A stretch of DNA of 64,000 bases, from assembly GCF_014268655.2 (NCBI RefSeq), contig NZ_JABWQX020000001.1:774001-838000 (forward strand), given 5' to 3'. Below are positions 55,242 through 64,000 of this stretch, piece after piece. The first letter of the stretch is position 1. Each line of letters starts with the position of its first letter. Under the pieces are notes generated by a model. The model saw only the letters and a list, made by a program, of their open reading frames with translations. It did not search any database and was not told where the DNA came from. Source of the DNA: Pseudomonas marvdashtae (GTDB lineage: Bacteria > Pseudomonadota > Gammaproteobacteria > Pseudomonadales > Pseudomonadaceae). Made by a program: the position numbers and the translations under genes.

Positions 55242-55622
55242 CTACGCCTTGATCTGCAGTATTTGTGGCGCTGATGTTTCGGAGTCCCATCCGTTTGCGT
55301 AATCGAATGTGTAACGAAGCTCAACCGATTTGCCTTTGAACTGTTTCAGCTCGTCGCTTGAAAATGTCAGTGTCACGTCCTTGCGTAACTCAGGCGTCTC
55401 GAAGTTATCCGGGTGAGTCTCGGGAGTCTTTTCAACGAGCATGGATTGTTCTGCGCCTACCTGCTTAGGGACCGACACCGTGAGATGGACAGTCGACTCT
55501 GGTGAGTTCTCTGCATTTGGAATCCGCACGGTTAACGTCTTCATCTTTGACAAGGACACCGTGACCTTCTCAGCATCTGCATCTGGCACACCCTCGAGCA
55601 CGGGCTTCTTAAACGTCGTCAT
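55242..55622 (-). CDS. Hypothetical beta-rich 126-residue protein
   Basis: A soluble protein with no signal peptide or membrane segment. Alternating hydrophobic strands (VTVSLSKMKTLTVRIPNAEN, STVHLTVSVPKQVG, DVTLTFSSDELKQFKGKSVE, LRYTFDYANGWDSET) suggest an Ig-like or similar beta sandwich. I do not recognise the family. The ATG at 55622 has a GGGAGTGACATC site. It points away from kdgD, lies inside the galactarate locus without an obvious link to it, and is less GC-rich than its neighbours, so it may be a later arrival. Confidence 0.65.
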   Translation of the reverse strand: MTTFKKPVLEGVPDADAEKVTVSLSKMKTLTVRIPNAENSPESTVHLTVSVPKQVGAEQSMLVEKTPETHPDNFETPELRKDVTLTFSSDELKQFKGKSVELRYTFDYANGWDSETSAPQILQIKA

Positions 55623-55892
55623 GATGTCACTCCCTGTGAGGCAGCCCTGATTACTGCGTACGGGCGACTCAAGATTGAGAAAAAGGACCTGCGGCCGGGC
55701 CTCGCACGGCCATACGTGGGTTATCCCCCCATGCCGTAACGGCGCCTACTGGCAGAGTTGACAGTGACGACGAGCGGTCCTGATGCTCGTCCGGCAAGTT
55801 TCATCCGTCTTCCAATCTCCTTCAAAGCCCCGGTTTGGAAGGCTGCAAGGCGATTTTCCCTGGGCCAGAACCCGACAAAAGACGAAATGCAG

Positions 55893-55932
55893 TTGACGTG
55901 CCTATTTTAAGTTGTACGATGACTTACAACTT
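55893..55932 (+). promoter_or_regulatory. kdgD promoter with overlapping operator
   Basis: TTGACG (55893-55898) and TACGAT (55915-55920), 16 bases apart, form a fair sigma-70 promoter. Overlapping the -10 is the exact inverted repeat AAGTTGTA...TACAACTT at 55909-55932, which includes GTTGTACGAT, the word also found before the regulator gene. Binding there would block transcription until the inducer appears. Confidence 0.55.
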
Positions 55933-55990
55933 CTCAACGAAGCTGAACCGTTTCCTACAACACAACATTTGCGTCCAGGGTGTTCGAATA

Positions 55991-56902
55991 ATGAATCCAC
56001 AAGAACTGAAGTCCATCCTCTCGTCTGGCCTGCTGTCGTTCCCGGTCACCGATTTCACTGCCAATGGCGATTTCAATCGCGACAGCTACATCAAGCGCCT
56101 CGAGTGGCTGGCCCCGTATGGCGCCTCTGCTTTGTTCGCAGCGGGCGGCACCGGTGAATTCTTCTCCCTGGCCGCCAGTGAGTATTCGCAAGTCATCAAG
56201 ACCGCCGTCGATACCTGCGCCACCAGCGTGCCGATCCTTGCCGGTGTCGGCGGTGCGACCCGCCAGGCCATCGAATACGCTCAGGAAGCCGAGCGCCTGG
56301 GCGCCAAGGGCCTGTTGCTGCTGCCGCACTACCTGACCGAAGCCAGCCAGGACGGCGTAGCCGCCCACGTTGAAGCCGTGTGCAAATCGGTGAAAATCGG
56401 CGTGGTGGTGTACAACCGCAACGTCTGCCGCCTGAACGCCACCCAGCTGGAACAACTGGCCGAGCGTTGCCCGAACCTGATCGGCTACAAAGATGGCCTG
56501 GGCGATATCGAACTGATGGTGTCGATCCGTCGTCGCCTCGGCGATCGTTTCAGCTACCTGGGTGGCCTGCCGACCGCTGAGGTCTACGCCGCGGCCTACA
56601 AGGCCCTGGGCGTTCCGGTCTACTCCTCGGCGGTGTTCAACTTCATCCCGAAAACCGCGATGGACTTCTACCACGCCATTGCCCGCGAAGATCACGAAAC
56701 CGTTGGCAAGATCATCGACGACTTCTTCCTGCCATACCTGGACATCCGCAACCGCAAGGCCGGTTATGCAGTGAGCATCGTCAAGGCCGGCGCGAAAATC
56801 GTGGGCTATGACGCCGGTCCTGTGCGTACGCCGCTGACCGATCTGCTGCCAGAAGAATACGAAGCACTGGCCGCGCTGATCGACAAGCAAGGCAAGCAGT
56901 AA
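55991..56902 (+). CDS. kdgD: 5-dehydro-4-deoxyglucarate dehydratase
   Basis: KdgD dehydrates and decarboxylates 5-dehydro-4-deoxyglucarate to 2-oxoglutarate semialdehyde. The 303-residue TIM barrel belongs to the dihydrodipicolinate-synthase family, with the substrate loop [17 protein letters not shown] near residue 47, a tyrosine in VVYNRNVC, and the Schiff-base Lys167 in [10 protein letters not shown]. The start is ATG at 55991 ([10 protein letters not shown]); the longer frame from 55835 is unsupported. A terminator follows it, so downstream genes may be transcribed partly by read-through or from their own promoter. Confidence 0.94.
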   Translation: MNPQELKSILSSGLLSFPVTDFTANGDFNRDSYIKRLEWLAPYGASALFAAGGTGEFFSLAASEYSQVIKTAVDTCATSVPILAGVGGATRQAIEYAQEAERLGAKGLLLLPHYLTEASQDGVAAHVEAVCKSVKIGVVVYNRNVCRLNATQLEQLAERCPNLIGYKDGLGDIELMVSIRRRLGDRFSYLGGLPTAEVYAAAYKALGVPVYSSAVFNFIPKTAMDFYHAIAREDHETVGKIIDDFFLPYLDIRNRKAGYAVSIVKAGAKIVGYDAGPVRTPLTDLLPEEYEALAALIDKQGKQ

Positions 56903-56914
56903 CAGACCCGACAA

Positions 56915-56940
56915 GGCCGCTGAGTAATCAGCGGCTTTTT
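56915..56940 (+). terminator. Terminator after kdgD
   Basis: GCCGCTGA and TCAGCGGC form a perfect stem around GTAA, followed by five T, 12 bases after the kdgD stop. Confidence 0.88.
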
Positions 56941-56948
56941 GCGTATGG

Positions 56949-57001
56949 CTTGATCGTTTCCACGCGCTGCGTGGGGATGCAGCCAGGGACGCCCTGCGTT
57001 C
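56949..57001. repeat. Partial copy of the GATCGTTCCCACG repeat
   Basis: TGATCGTTTCCACGCGCTGC followed by CCAGGGACGCCCTGCGTTCC matches the left and inner part of the repeat at 49308-49420; the right arm is missing. Confidence 0.6.
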
Positions 57002-57031
57002 CTCGACAGTTTTTGTAGAAGGAGTAGCTCC

Positions 57032-58477
57032 GTGGCAGATTCAAAGCGTTTCGATCACTACATCAACGGTCAATGGGTGGCCGGTGCTGACTATTGCGCC
57101 AACATCAACCCATCTGACTTGTCCGATGTCATCGGCGAATACGCCAAGGCTGACGCAGCCCAAGTCAACGCCGCCATCGACGCCGCCCGCGCCGCGTTCC
57201 CGGCCTGGTCGACCTCAGGCATCCAGGCTCGTCACGATGCGCTGGACAAAGTCGGCAGCGAAATCCTCGCTCGCCGCGAAGAACTCGGCCAACTGCTGGC
57301 CCGGGAAGAGGGCAAGACCCTGCCCGAAGCCATCGGCGAAGTGACCCGAGCCGGCAACATTTTCAAATTCTTCGCCGGTGAATGCCTGCGCCTGTCGGGC
57401 GATTACGTGCCGTCGGTGCGTCCGGGCGTCAACGTTGAAGTGACCCGCGAAGCCCTGGGTGTGATCGGCCTGATCACCCCATGGAACTTCCCGATTGCCA
57501 TTCCCGCGTGGAAAATCGCCCCGGCCCTGGCCTACGGCAACTGCGTGGTGATCAAGCCCGCCGAGTTGGTGCCGGGTTGTGCCTGGGCGTTGGCCGAAAT
57601 CATCTCCCGTGCCGGTTTCCCTGCCGGTGTGTTCAACCTGGTGATGGGCAGCGGCCGTGTGGTCGGCGACGTGCTGGTCAACAGCCCGAAAGTCGACGGC
57701 ATCAGCTTCACCGGTTCCGTGGGCGTAGGTCGGCAGATCGCGGTCAATTGCGTGTCGCGCCAGGCCAAGGTCCAGTTGGAGATGGGCGGCAAGAACCCGC
57801 AGATCATCCTTGACGACGCCGACCTCAAGCAGGCCGTCGAGTTGGCAGTGCAGAGCGCGTTCTACTCCACCGGCCAGCGTTGCACGGCGTCGAGCCGCCT
57901 GATCGTCACCGCCGGCATCCACGACAAGTTCGTCGCGGCCATGGCCGAGCGCATGCAGTCGATCAAGGTCGGTCATGCGTTGAAGGCCGGCACCGATATC
58001 GGGCCGGTGGTTTCCGAAGCCCAGCTCAACCAGGACTTGAAGTACATCGACATCGGCCAGAGCGAAGGTGCGCGGCTGGTGAGCGGTGGCGGCGTGGTGA
58101 CCTGCGACACCGAAGGTTACTTCCTGGCGCCGACCCTGTTCGCCGACAGCGAAGCCTCGATGCGCATCAGCCGCGAAGAAATCTTCGGCCCGGTGGCCAA
58201 CATCGTGCGCGTGGCTGACTACGAGGCGGCGCTGGCGATGGCCAACGACACCGAGTTCGGTCTCTCGGCCGGTATTGCTACCACCTCGTTGAAATACGCC
58301 AATCACTTCAAGCGCCATTCCCAGGCGGGCATGGTGATGGTCAACCTGCCGACCGCTGGCGTGGATTACCACGTGCCGTTCGGCGGGCGCAAAGGTTCGT
58401 CCTACGGTTCGCGCGAGCAAGGTCGCTATGCGCAAGAGTTCTACACCGTGGTGAAGACTTCCTATATCGGTTCGTAA
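57032..58477 (+). CDS. 2-oxoglutarate semialdehyde dehydrogenase
   Basis: A 481-residue NAD(P)-dependent aldehyde dehydrogenase that should oxidise 2-oxoglutarate semialdehyde (2,5-dioxopentanoate) to 2-oxoglutarate, the last step of the pathway. Family marks: ITPWNFPIAIPAWKIAPALA, SFTGSVGVGRQI, general base Glu250 in LEMGGKNPQ, nucleophile Cys284 in GQRCTASSRLIV, and EIFGPVANI. The start is a GTG at 57032 behind AGAAGGAGTAGCTCC. Substrate assignment rests on its place between kdgD and the permease/garD genes. Confidence 0.9.
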   Translation: MADSKRFDHYINGQWVAGADYCANINPSDLSDVIGEYAKADAAQVNAAIDAARAAFPAWSTSGIQARHDALDKVGSEILARREELGQLLAREEGKTLPEAIGEVTRAGNIFKFFAGECLRLSGDYVPSVRPGVNVEVTREALGVIGLITPWNFPIAIPAWKIAPALAYGNCVVIKPAELVPGCAWALAEIISRAGFPAGVFNLVMGSGRVVGDVLVNSPKVDGISFTGSVGVGRQIAVNCVSRQAKVQLEMGGKNPQIILDDADLKQAVELAVQSAFYSTGQRCTASSRLIVTAGIHDKFVAAMAERMQSIKVGHALKAGTDIGPVVSEAQLNQDLKYIDIGQSEGARLVSGGGVVTCDTEGYFLAPTLFADSEASMRISREEIFGPVANIVRVADYEAALAMANDTEFGLSAGIATTSLKYANHFKRHSQAGMVMVNLPTAGVDYHVPFGGRKGSSYGSREQGRYAQEFYTVVKTSYIGS

Positions 58478-58562
58478 AACGCAACACCGGTCGGCGCCGC
58501 GCAACGGCGTCGACCGCATAAATTGATTTCCCGTATAAAAATAAATAGTGGAAGTAGATTAC

Positions 58563-59927
58563 ATGCAAGAGACCAAGCCGACCCGCGTCCGCTATTTGAT
58601 CCTGCTCATGCTGTTTTTGGTGACGACGATCAACTATGCCGACCGCGCCACCATCGCAATTGCGGGCTCCAGCCTGCAAAAAGACCTCGGCATCGATGCC
58701 GTCACCCTCGGTTATATCTTCTCCGCTTTCGGCTGGGCCTACGTGGCCGGGCAGATTCCTGGCGGCTGGCTGCTCGACCGTTTCGGCTCGAAAAAAATCT
58801 ATGCCTTGAGCATTTTCACCTGGTCGCTGTTCACCGTGCTGCAGGGCTATGTCGGTGAATTCGGCATGTCCACGGCCGTGGTTGCGCTGTTCATGCTGCG
58901 CTTTCTGGTCGGGCTGGCCGAAGCGCCTTCCTTCCCGGGCAACGCACGGATCGTCGCCGCCTGGTTCCCCACCGCAGAACGCGGCACCGCCTCGGCGATC
59001 TTCAACTCGGCGCAGTATTTTGCCACCGTGTTGTTCGCACCGCTGATGGGTTGGATCGTCTACCGCTTCGGCTGGCAGCACGTGTTCATCGTGATGGGCG
59101 TGATCGGCATCGTGTTCTCGCTGGTCTGGTTGAAAGTGATCTACAGTCCGCGTCAGCACCCAATGATCAACGAAGCCGAGTTCAATCACATCGCCGCCAA
59201 CGGCGCGATGGTCGATATGGACCAGGACAAGGGCAAGGACAAGAAAAGCGACGGTCCGAAGTGGGATTACATCCGCCAACTGCTGACCAACCGCATGATG
59301 CTCGGCGTTTACCTGGGCCAATATTGCATCAACGGCATCACCTACTTCTTCCTGACGTGGTTCCCGGTGTACCTGGTGCAGGAACGCGGCATGACCATCC
59401 TCAAGGCCGGCTTCATCGCGTCCTTGCCGGCGATCTGCGGATTCATCGGCGGCGTGCTCGGCGGGGTGATTTCCGATTACCTGCTGCGCAAGGGCCATTC
59501 GCTGACCTTCGCTCGCAAGGCGCCGATCATCGCCGGCCTGCTGGTGTCCAGCAGCATCGTGGCGTGCAACTACGTCGACATCGAATGGATGGTGGTGGGC
59601 TTCATGGCCTTGGCCTTCTTCGGTAAAGGCGTCGGCGCACTGGGCTGGGCCGTGGTCTCCGATACGTCGCCAAAACAGATCGCCGGTTTGAGCGGTGGCC
59701 TGTTCAACACCTTTGGCAACCTGGCGTCGATTACCACGCCAATCGTCATCGGCTACATCATCAGTTCCACTGGCTCGTTCAAATGGGCGTTGGTGTTTGT
59801 CGGTTGCAACGCGCTGATGGCGGTGTTCAGCTATCTGGTCATCGTGGGCCCGATCAAGCGCGTGGTGCTCAAGGAACCAGCGGCCAAGGATGCCGATCTC
59901 TCCAGCCTGTCTGAAGCCAAATCCTGA
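58563..59927 (+). CDS. MFS transporter, galactarate/glucarate permease (GudP-like)
   Basis: A 454-residue major-facilitator symporter of the anion:cation family that includes GudP and GarP. Twelve helices can be traced, starting YLILLMLFLVTTINYADRAT; the loop-2 motif GGWLLDRFGSKKIY and RFLVGLAEAPSFPGNARIVA are characteristic. A charged loop (DMDQDKGKDKKSDG) sits between helices 6 and 7. It is 85 bases after the dehydrogenase gene and 12 bases before garD, so it probably imports galactarate or glucarate. ATG at 58563; the frame is open to 58548. Confidence 0.9.
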   Translation: MQETKPTRVRYLILLMLFLVTTINYADRATIAIAGSSLQKDLGIDAVTLGYIFSAFGWAYVAGQIPGGWLLDRFGSKKIYALSIFTWSLFTVLQGYVGEFGMSTAVVALFMLRFLVGLAEAPSFPGNARIVAAWFPTAERGTASAIFNSAQYFATVLFAPLMGWIVYRFGWQHVFIVMGVIGIVFSLVWLKVIYSPRQHPMINEAEFNHIAANGAMVDMDQDKGKDKKSDGPKWDYIRQLLTNRMMLGVYLGQYCINGITYFFLTWFPVYLVQERGMTILKAGFIASLPAICGFIGGVLGGVISDYLLRKGHSLTFARKAPIIAGLLVSSSIVACNYVDIEWMVVGFMALAFFGKGVGALGWAVVSDTSPKQIAGLSGGLFNTFGNLASITTPIVIGYIISSTGSFKWALVFVGCNALMAVFSYLVIVGPIKRVVLKEPAAKDADLSSLSEAKS

Positions 59928-59939
59928 GGAGCGGCGTCG

Positions 59940-61493
59940 ATGAATCTGATTGAACATGCCGATTCGCCCCGTTACATCCGCCTGAACGAGCGGGACAACG
60001 TGGTGATCGTCGTCAACGACCAAGGCGTACCGGCCGGGACTGAATTCCCGGACGGCCTGGTCACCGTCGACTTCGTGCCACAAAGCCACAAAGTTACCCT
60101 GGAGGACATTCCCGAGGGTGGCGAGGTGATTCGCTACGGCCAGGTCATTGGCTATGCGCTGCAACCGATCCCCCGTGGCAGCTGGGTCAAGGAAGACCAG
60201 CTGCGCATGCCCACCGCGCCACCGCTGGACAGCTTGCCGCTGTCCACCGATGTGCCGGTGGCCGATGCGCCGCTGGAGGGCTACACCTTCGAGGGTTATC
60301 GCAACGCCGACGGCACTGTCGGCACGCGCAATATCCTGGGCATCACCACCACGGTGCAGTGCGTGACCGGCGTGCTGGACCATGCGGTCAAGCGCATCAA
60401 GGACGAGTTGCTGCCCAAGTACCCGAACGTCGATGACGTGGTGGCGCTGACCCACAGCTACGGCTGCGGCGTGGCGATCACCGCCACCGACGCGTACATC
60501 CCGATCCGCACCGTGCGCAACCTGGCGCGCAACCCGAACCTGGGTGGCGAGGCGCTGGTGATCAGCCTGGGCTGCGAGAAATTGCAGGCCGGGCAGGTGA
60601 TGCATGAGGGCGACAGTTCGGTGGATCTCAGCGAGCCATGGCTGTACCGCTTGCAGGATTCCAGTCACGGTTTCACCGAAATGATCGAGCAGATCATGGA
60701 GCTGGCCGAGACGCGCCTGAAGAAGCTCGACCAGCGTCGCCGCGAAACCGTGCCCGCTTCGGAACTGATCTTGGGCATGCAGTGCGGCGGCAGCGATGCG
60801 TTTTCCGGCATCACCGCCAACCCGGCCCTGGGCTATGCCTCGGACCTGTTGTTGCGGGCCGGTGCGACGGTGATGTTCTCCGAAGTCACCGAAGTACGCG
60901 ATGCGATCTACCTCCTGACCTCCCGGGCGCAAACCCGCGAAGTCGCCGAGGAGCTGGTGCGCGAAATGGACTGGTACGACCGTTACCTGGCCAAAGGCGA
61001 AGCCGATCGCAGTGCCAACACCACGCCGGGCAACAAGAAGGGCGGGTTGTCGAACATCGTCGAGAAGTCCTTGGGCTCGATCGTCAAGTCCGGCAGCAGC
61101 GCGATCAACGGCGTGCTCGGCCCGGGCGAGCGGTTCAAGCAAAAGGGCCTGATCTTCTGTGCCACGCCGGCCAGCGATTTTGTCTGCGGCACGCTGCAAT
61201 TGGCGGCGGGCATGAACCTGCATGTGTTCACCACCGGTCGCGGAACGCCGTATGGCCTGGCGATGGCGCCCGTGGTGAAGGTCTCGACCCGTACTGAACT
61301 GGCCCAGCGCTGGCCCGACTTGATCGACATCGATGCCGGCCGGATCGCCACTGGACGCGCGAGCATCGAAGAGTTGGGCTGGGAGCTGTTCCACTACTAC
61401 CTGGACGTGGCCAGCGGCAAGAAGCAAACCTGGGCCGAGCGGCACAAGCTGTACAACGACATCACGTTGTTCAACCCAGCGCCGATTACCTGA
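59940..61493 (+). CDS. garD: Galactarate dehydratase
   Basis: GarD dehydrates D-galactarate to 5-dehydro-4-deoxyglucarate, the substrate of KdgD. The 517-residue protein has an N-terminal SAF-like domain ([20 protein letters not shown]) and the UxaA/altronate-dehydratase core: [20 protein letters not shown] near residue 120, [12 protein letters not shown] near 177, [20 protein letters not shown] near 279 and the late [20 protein letters not shown]. Iron is the usual cofactor. It closes the operon; no gudD (glucarate dehydratase) is present in the window. Confidence 0.94.
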   Translation: MNLIEHADSPRYIRLNERDNVVIVVNDQGVPAGTEFPDGLVTVDFVPQSHKVTLEDIPEGGEVIRYGQVIGYALQPIPRGSWVKEDQLRMPTAPPLDSLPLSTDVPVADAPLEGYTFEGYRNADGTVGTRNILGITTTVQCVTGVLDHAVKRIKDELLPKYPNVDDVVALTHSYGCGVAITATDAYIPIRTVRNLARNPNLGGEALVISLGCEKLQAGQVMHEGDSSVDLSEPWLYRLQDSSHGFTEMIEQIMELAETRLKKLDQRRRETVPASELILGMQCGGSDAFSGITANPALGYASDLLLRAGATVMFSEVTEVRDAIYLLTSRAQTREVAEELVREMDWYDRYLAKGEADRSANTTPGNKKGGLSNIVEKSLGSIVKSGSSAINGVLGPGERFKQKGLIFCATPASDFVCGTLQLAAGMNLHVFTTGRGTPYGLAMAPVVKVSTRTELAQRWPDLIDIDAGRIATGRASIEELGWELFHYYLDVASGKKQTWAERHKLYNDITLFNPAPIT

Positions 61494-61517
61494 TCCTGGC
61501 CTTGGGGGGTAGCGATT

Positions 61518-61585
61518 GATCGTTCCCACGCTCCGCGTGGGAATGCGTCCCTGGCTGCATTTTCACGCAGAGCGTGGGAACGATT
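61518..61585. repeat. Inverted repeat with GATCGTTCCCACGCTCCGCG ends (short copy)
   Basis: TGATCGTTCCCACGCTCCGC at the left is mirrored by ACGCAGAGCGTGGGAACGAT at the right, with CCCTGGCTGCAT between. It follows the garD stop by 24 bases and belongs to the family at 49308-49420. Confidence 0.88.
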
Positions 61586-61642
61586 GGTGGGAAAGTGGCC
61601 TATTATTAGCCACCTAACGACACCCCTCTCAAGGTCCCCGGC

Positions 61643-62584
61643 ATGCTGGCAATTTTCCTCGAAACCCTGAACATCACCGCGCCGGTGTTTGCCATGCTGT
61701 TTTTGGGGACGTTGCTCAAACGCATCTACTGGATCAACGACAACTTCATTCACATCGCCTCGTCCCTGGTGTTCAACGTCACCATGCCGGCGTTGTTGTT
61801 CCTCGGCATCTTGCACGCCGATCTGCACGCAGCACTGCAACCCGACCTGCTGATCTATTTCTCGATTGCTACCCTGGTGAGTTTCGCCATGGCGTGGGGC
61901 TGGGCGATCTGGCGCTGCCCGCGGGAAGATCGCGGCATCTACACCCAAGGTGCGTTTCGCGGCAACAACGGGGTCATCGGCCTGGCGCTGGCGGCGAGCA
62001 TGTACGGTGACTACGGGATTTCCCTGGGCGCGATCCTCGCTGCGTTGGTGATCCTGTTCTACAACACGCTGTCGACCATTGTGCTGGCGGTCTACAGCCC
62101 GGTGATCAAGTCCGACCCGTGGAGCATCTGCAAAAGTGTGGTCAGCAACCCGTTGATCATCAGCGTGATCGTCGCCGCGCCGTTCGCCTATTGGCAGATC
62201 GGCCTGCCAAACTGGTTCGAGACCTCGACCAAGTACCTGGCGCAGATGACCTTGCCCCTGGCGCTGATCTGCATCGGTGGCACGTTGTCGCTGGCGGCCT
62301 TGCGCAAGAGCGGCAAGATGGCCCTGAGTTCGAGCCTGGTGAAAATGGTCGGCCTGCCGCTGGTGACGACCTTGGGCGCCTGGCTCTGGGGCTTTCGTGG
62401 GGCGGAACTGGGGATCCTGTTCCTCTACTTCGGCAGCCCCACCGCCGCCGCCAGCTTCGTCATGGCCCGGGCGGCGAATGGCAACCATGAACTGGCGGCG
62501 GCGATCATCGTCATCACCACGTTGATGGCGGCGATTACCACCAACCTGGGGATTTTTGTGTTGCAGTGGGGTGGGTGGATCTAG
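61643..62584 (+). CDS. AEC family transporter (auxin efflux carrier-like)
   Basis: A 313-residue inner-membrane protein with about ten helices in two halves (FLETLNITAPVFAMLFLGTL first; KMVGLPLVTTLGAWLWGFRG late) and the family's conserved KRIYWINDN and SLVFNVTMPALLFLGI segments. The family includes carriers for small organic acids such as malate or malonate; the substrate here is unknown. It has its own ATG at 61643 and is not clearly part of the garD operon, being separated from it by a repeat. Confidence 0.85.
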   Translation: MLAIFLETLNITAPVFAMLFLGTLLKRIYWINDNFIHIASSLVFNVTMPALLFLGILHADLHAALQPDLLIYFSIATLVSFAMAWGWAIWRCPREDRGIYTQGAFRGNNGVIGLALAASMYGDYGISLGAILAALVILFYNTLSTIVLAVYSPVIKSDPWSICKSVVSNPLIISVIVAAPFAYWQIGLPNWFETSTKYLAQMTLPLALICIGGTLSLAALRKSGKMALSSSLVKMVGLPLVTTLGAWLWGFRGAELGILFLYFGSPTAAASFVMARAANGNHELAAAIIVITTLMAAITTNLGIFVLQWGGWI

Positions 62585-62599
62585 CCTTCAATCGCCCGG

Positions 62600-62980
62600 T
62601 CACTCAGGCTTCTGATAACTATCGATCACTTCCTGCGCCGCCCGGAACGCATCGATCGCCGCCGGCACGCCCGCGTACACCGCGCAGTGCAGCAACGCCT
62701 CGCGAATCTCTTCCACCGTGCAGCCATTGTTCAGCGCGCCACGCACGTGGCCTTTGAGTTCCTGCGGGCATTTGAGCGCGGTGAGGGCGGCGAGGGTGAT
62801 CAGGCTGCGGGTTTTCAGCGGCAGGCCTTCGCGGCTCCAGACGCTGCCCCAGGCATGCTCGTTGACGAAGTCCTGCAACGGCTGGGTGAATTCGGTGGCG
62901 TTGCCCAGGGCTCGGTCGACGAAGGCTTCGCCCATGACTTGGCGACGCATGTCGAGGCCGGTCTTTGGCGTGTCGGTCAT
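62600..62980 (-). CDS. Carboxymuconolactone decarboxylase-family protein
   Basis: A 126-residue all-helical protein of the CMD/AhpD-like family: HAWGSVWSREGLPLKTRSLI, TALKCPQELKGHVRGALNNG, CTVEEIREALLHCAVYAGVP and a C-terminal AIDAFRAAQEVIDSY. Cysteines are at CPQ, GCT and HCA, but the AhpD CxxC pair is missing, which points to the PcaC-like branch. No aromatic catabolic genes are nearby, so PcaC itself is unlikely. The ATG at 62980 overlaps the antiporter stop by four bases (ATGA), so the two are co-translated. Confidence 0.85.
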   Translation of the reverse strand: MTDTPKTGLDMRRQVMGEAFVDRALGNATEFTQPLQDFVNEHAWGSVWSREGLPLKTRSLITLAALTALKCPQELKGHVRGALNNGCTVEEIREALLHCAVYAGVPAAIDAFRAAQEVIDSYQKPE

Positions 62981-64000
62981 GGTAAATCCCTCTTGTGGTG
63001 TTGGCGGCGCCAGGCGCGCGAGGACGTGAACAGCAGGAACGCGAACAGGGCGGGCAGCACGTAGAACAGCATCAGCCGTTCCAGCTGGCCGGCCAATGGC
63101 ATGCCGGTGGTGAACGACACCACGTGCAGCCCGTAGGCGAGGTACAGCCCCAGGAACAGCAGGCCCTCGGCGCGGGTGACGCGATAGCCGGAATAGAACA
63201 CCGGCAGGCACAACACCGCCACGCCGAGCATCACCGGCAAGTCGAAGTCCAGGGCATTGGGTGAGACCGACAGCGGCGACGGGGCGGCGAGGGCGGTCAC
63301 GCCCAGCACGCCGAGCAGGTTGAACAGGTTGCTGCCGATCACGTTGCCTACCGCGATGTCCCGCTGGCCGCGCAGGGCGGCGATCAGCGAGGTGGCGAGT
63401 TCCGGCAGCGAAGTGCTGACGGCGACAATGGTCAGGCCGATGATGCGCTCCGACAGTCCCAGGTCGCTCGCCACTTCCACGGCGGCGCCCAATAGCAGGT
63501 TCCCGGCGAAAACCAGCATCGTCAGGCCCGACACGATCATCATCAAGCTCTTGAGCCACGACATGCGGGCCACGTCCACGCCCACCGGATGCGGTCGTCC
63601 CGAATGCCGGGACTGGCGCAGCAGCAGGCCCAGGTACACCGCCAGGGCCATCAGCAGCAGTGCGCCGTCCAAGCGGGTCAGCTCTTCGTTCCAGGCCAGC
63701 ACGAACACCAGCAGGCTGGCGCCGATCATCAGTGGAATATCCAGCCGCACCAACTGACGCGAGACGCGCAACGGGATGATCAGTGCCGACAGGCCGAGAG
63801 TTACCAGGATGTTGAAGATACCGCTGCCGATCACACTGCCCACGGCGATGTCGGCGTTCTGGGCGAGGGTCGCCTGCAGGCTGACGGCCATCTGCGGCGC
63901 GCTGCTGCCGAAGGCGACGACGGTCAGGCCGATGATCAACGGCCGCACCTGCAAGCGGGCCGCCAGGCCGACGGCGGCGCGCACGAGCAGCTCGGCGCCG
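62977..64000 (-). CDS. Sodium/calcium antiporter (CaCA, YrbG-like), N-terminus outside window
   Basis: The frame is open to the window edge (GAELLVRAAVGLAARL at the start), so a short N-terminal part is missing. The visible 340 or so residues form two inverted repeats of about five helices. The alpha-2 motif STSLPELATSLIAALRGQRD with GNVIGSNLFN is standard. In the alpha-1 motif GSSAPQMAVSLQA a glutamine stands where the ion-binding glutamate of GTSxPEL is usual, which could alter ion specificity. An unusual C-terminal extension ends TSSRAWRRQHHKRDLP. The stop overlaps the downstream CMD-family gene. Confidence 0.88.
   Translation of the reverse strand, partial: GAELLVRAAVGLAARLQVRPLIIGLTVVAFGSSAPQMAVSLQATLAQNADIAVGSVIGSGIFNILVTLGLSALIIPLRVSRQLVRLDIPLMIGASLLVFVLAWNEELTRLDGALLLMALAVYLGLLLRQSRHSGRPHPVGVDVARMSWLKSLMMIVSGLTMLVFAGNLLLGAAVEVASDLGLSERIIGLTIVAVSTSLPELATSLIAALRGQRDIAVGNVIGSNLFNLLGVLGVTALAAPSPLSVSPNALDFDLPVMLGVAVLCLPVFYSGYRVTRAEGLLFLGLYLAYGLHVVSFTTGMPLAGQLERLMLFYVLPALFAFLLFTSSRAWRRQHHKRDLP

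Noticed and set aside
58341..61529. 1062-codon open frame on the minus strand across the permease and garD genes
   Set aside because: It runs opposite three well-supported genes and its histidine/glutamine/valine-rich composition is typical of antisense translation of GC-rich coding DNA.

Overview
The window reads as the chromosome of a fluorescent-group Pseudomonas. The evidence is high GC, Pseudomonas-type protein sequences throughout, many REP/REPIN-type palindromes in the spacers, and blocks whose order I recall from P. aeruginosa (truB-rpsO-pnp; nadC-DUF1631-ampD-ampE-chemoreceptor; speC; opdP with dppABCDF). No insertion sequence, phage or CRISPR array was seen.

Layout. 1-3.6 kb: end of truB, rpsO, pnp, a tRNA-Thr(CGT). 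3.6-4.4 kb: a clipped hicB antitoxin fragment and a small DUF6388-type gene. 4.5-11.5 kb: nadC, a DUF1631 gene, ampD-ampE (cell wall recycling) and a chemoreceptor. 11.5-19.2 kb: a TatD-family nuclease and the fructose PTS locus, cra divergent from fruB-fruK-fruA, with a strong Cra operator between them. 19.3-23.4 kb: phoD and a very long PepSY/flavodoxin/reductase fusion. 24.0-27.2 kb: an AT-richer two-gene cassette; its first gene looks like both halves of an alpha-xenorhabdolysin binary pore-forming toxin (XaxA and XaxB) joined in one chain, and the second is an unknown partner. 27.3-32.4 kb: speC with a candidate leader ORF/attenuator, then an OpuC-type osmoprotectant ABC transporter. 32.8-36.9 kb: a halovibrin-like lipoprotein, prfC, a DUF6124 gene beside a region rich in inverted repeats, and a small acidic secreted protein.

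37-48.2 kb: the dipeptide system on the minus strand. Transcription runs from two DppA-type binding proteins through the porin opdP, a third binding protein (dppA) and dppBCDF; a decayed remnant of a fourth binding protein lies at the upstream edge. 48.3-49.3 kb: a long intergenic repeat and a second DUF6124 gene. 49.4-54.2 kb: a SIMPL-domain protein, the RoxS/RoxR redox two-component pair, and a YddA/SbmA-type ABC exporter. 54.2-61.5 kb: a galactarate/glucarate catabolic locus (FadR-type regulator, kdgD, 2-oxoglutarate semialdehyde dehydrogenase, MFS permease, garD) that should convert galactarate to 2-oxoglutarate; the same 10-bp word lies upstream of the regulator and of kdgD. 61.6-64 kb: an AEC transporter, a carboxymuconolactone-decarboxylase-like protein and a sodium/calcium antiporter cut by the window end.

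The most interesting item is the single-chain XaxA-XaxB-like toxin and its unknown partner. Next are the leader ORF and terminator-like hairpin ahead of speC, and the structured region next to the DUF6124 gene. All family assignments come from reading the sequences and from memory; no database search was run.
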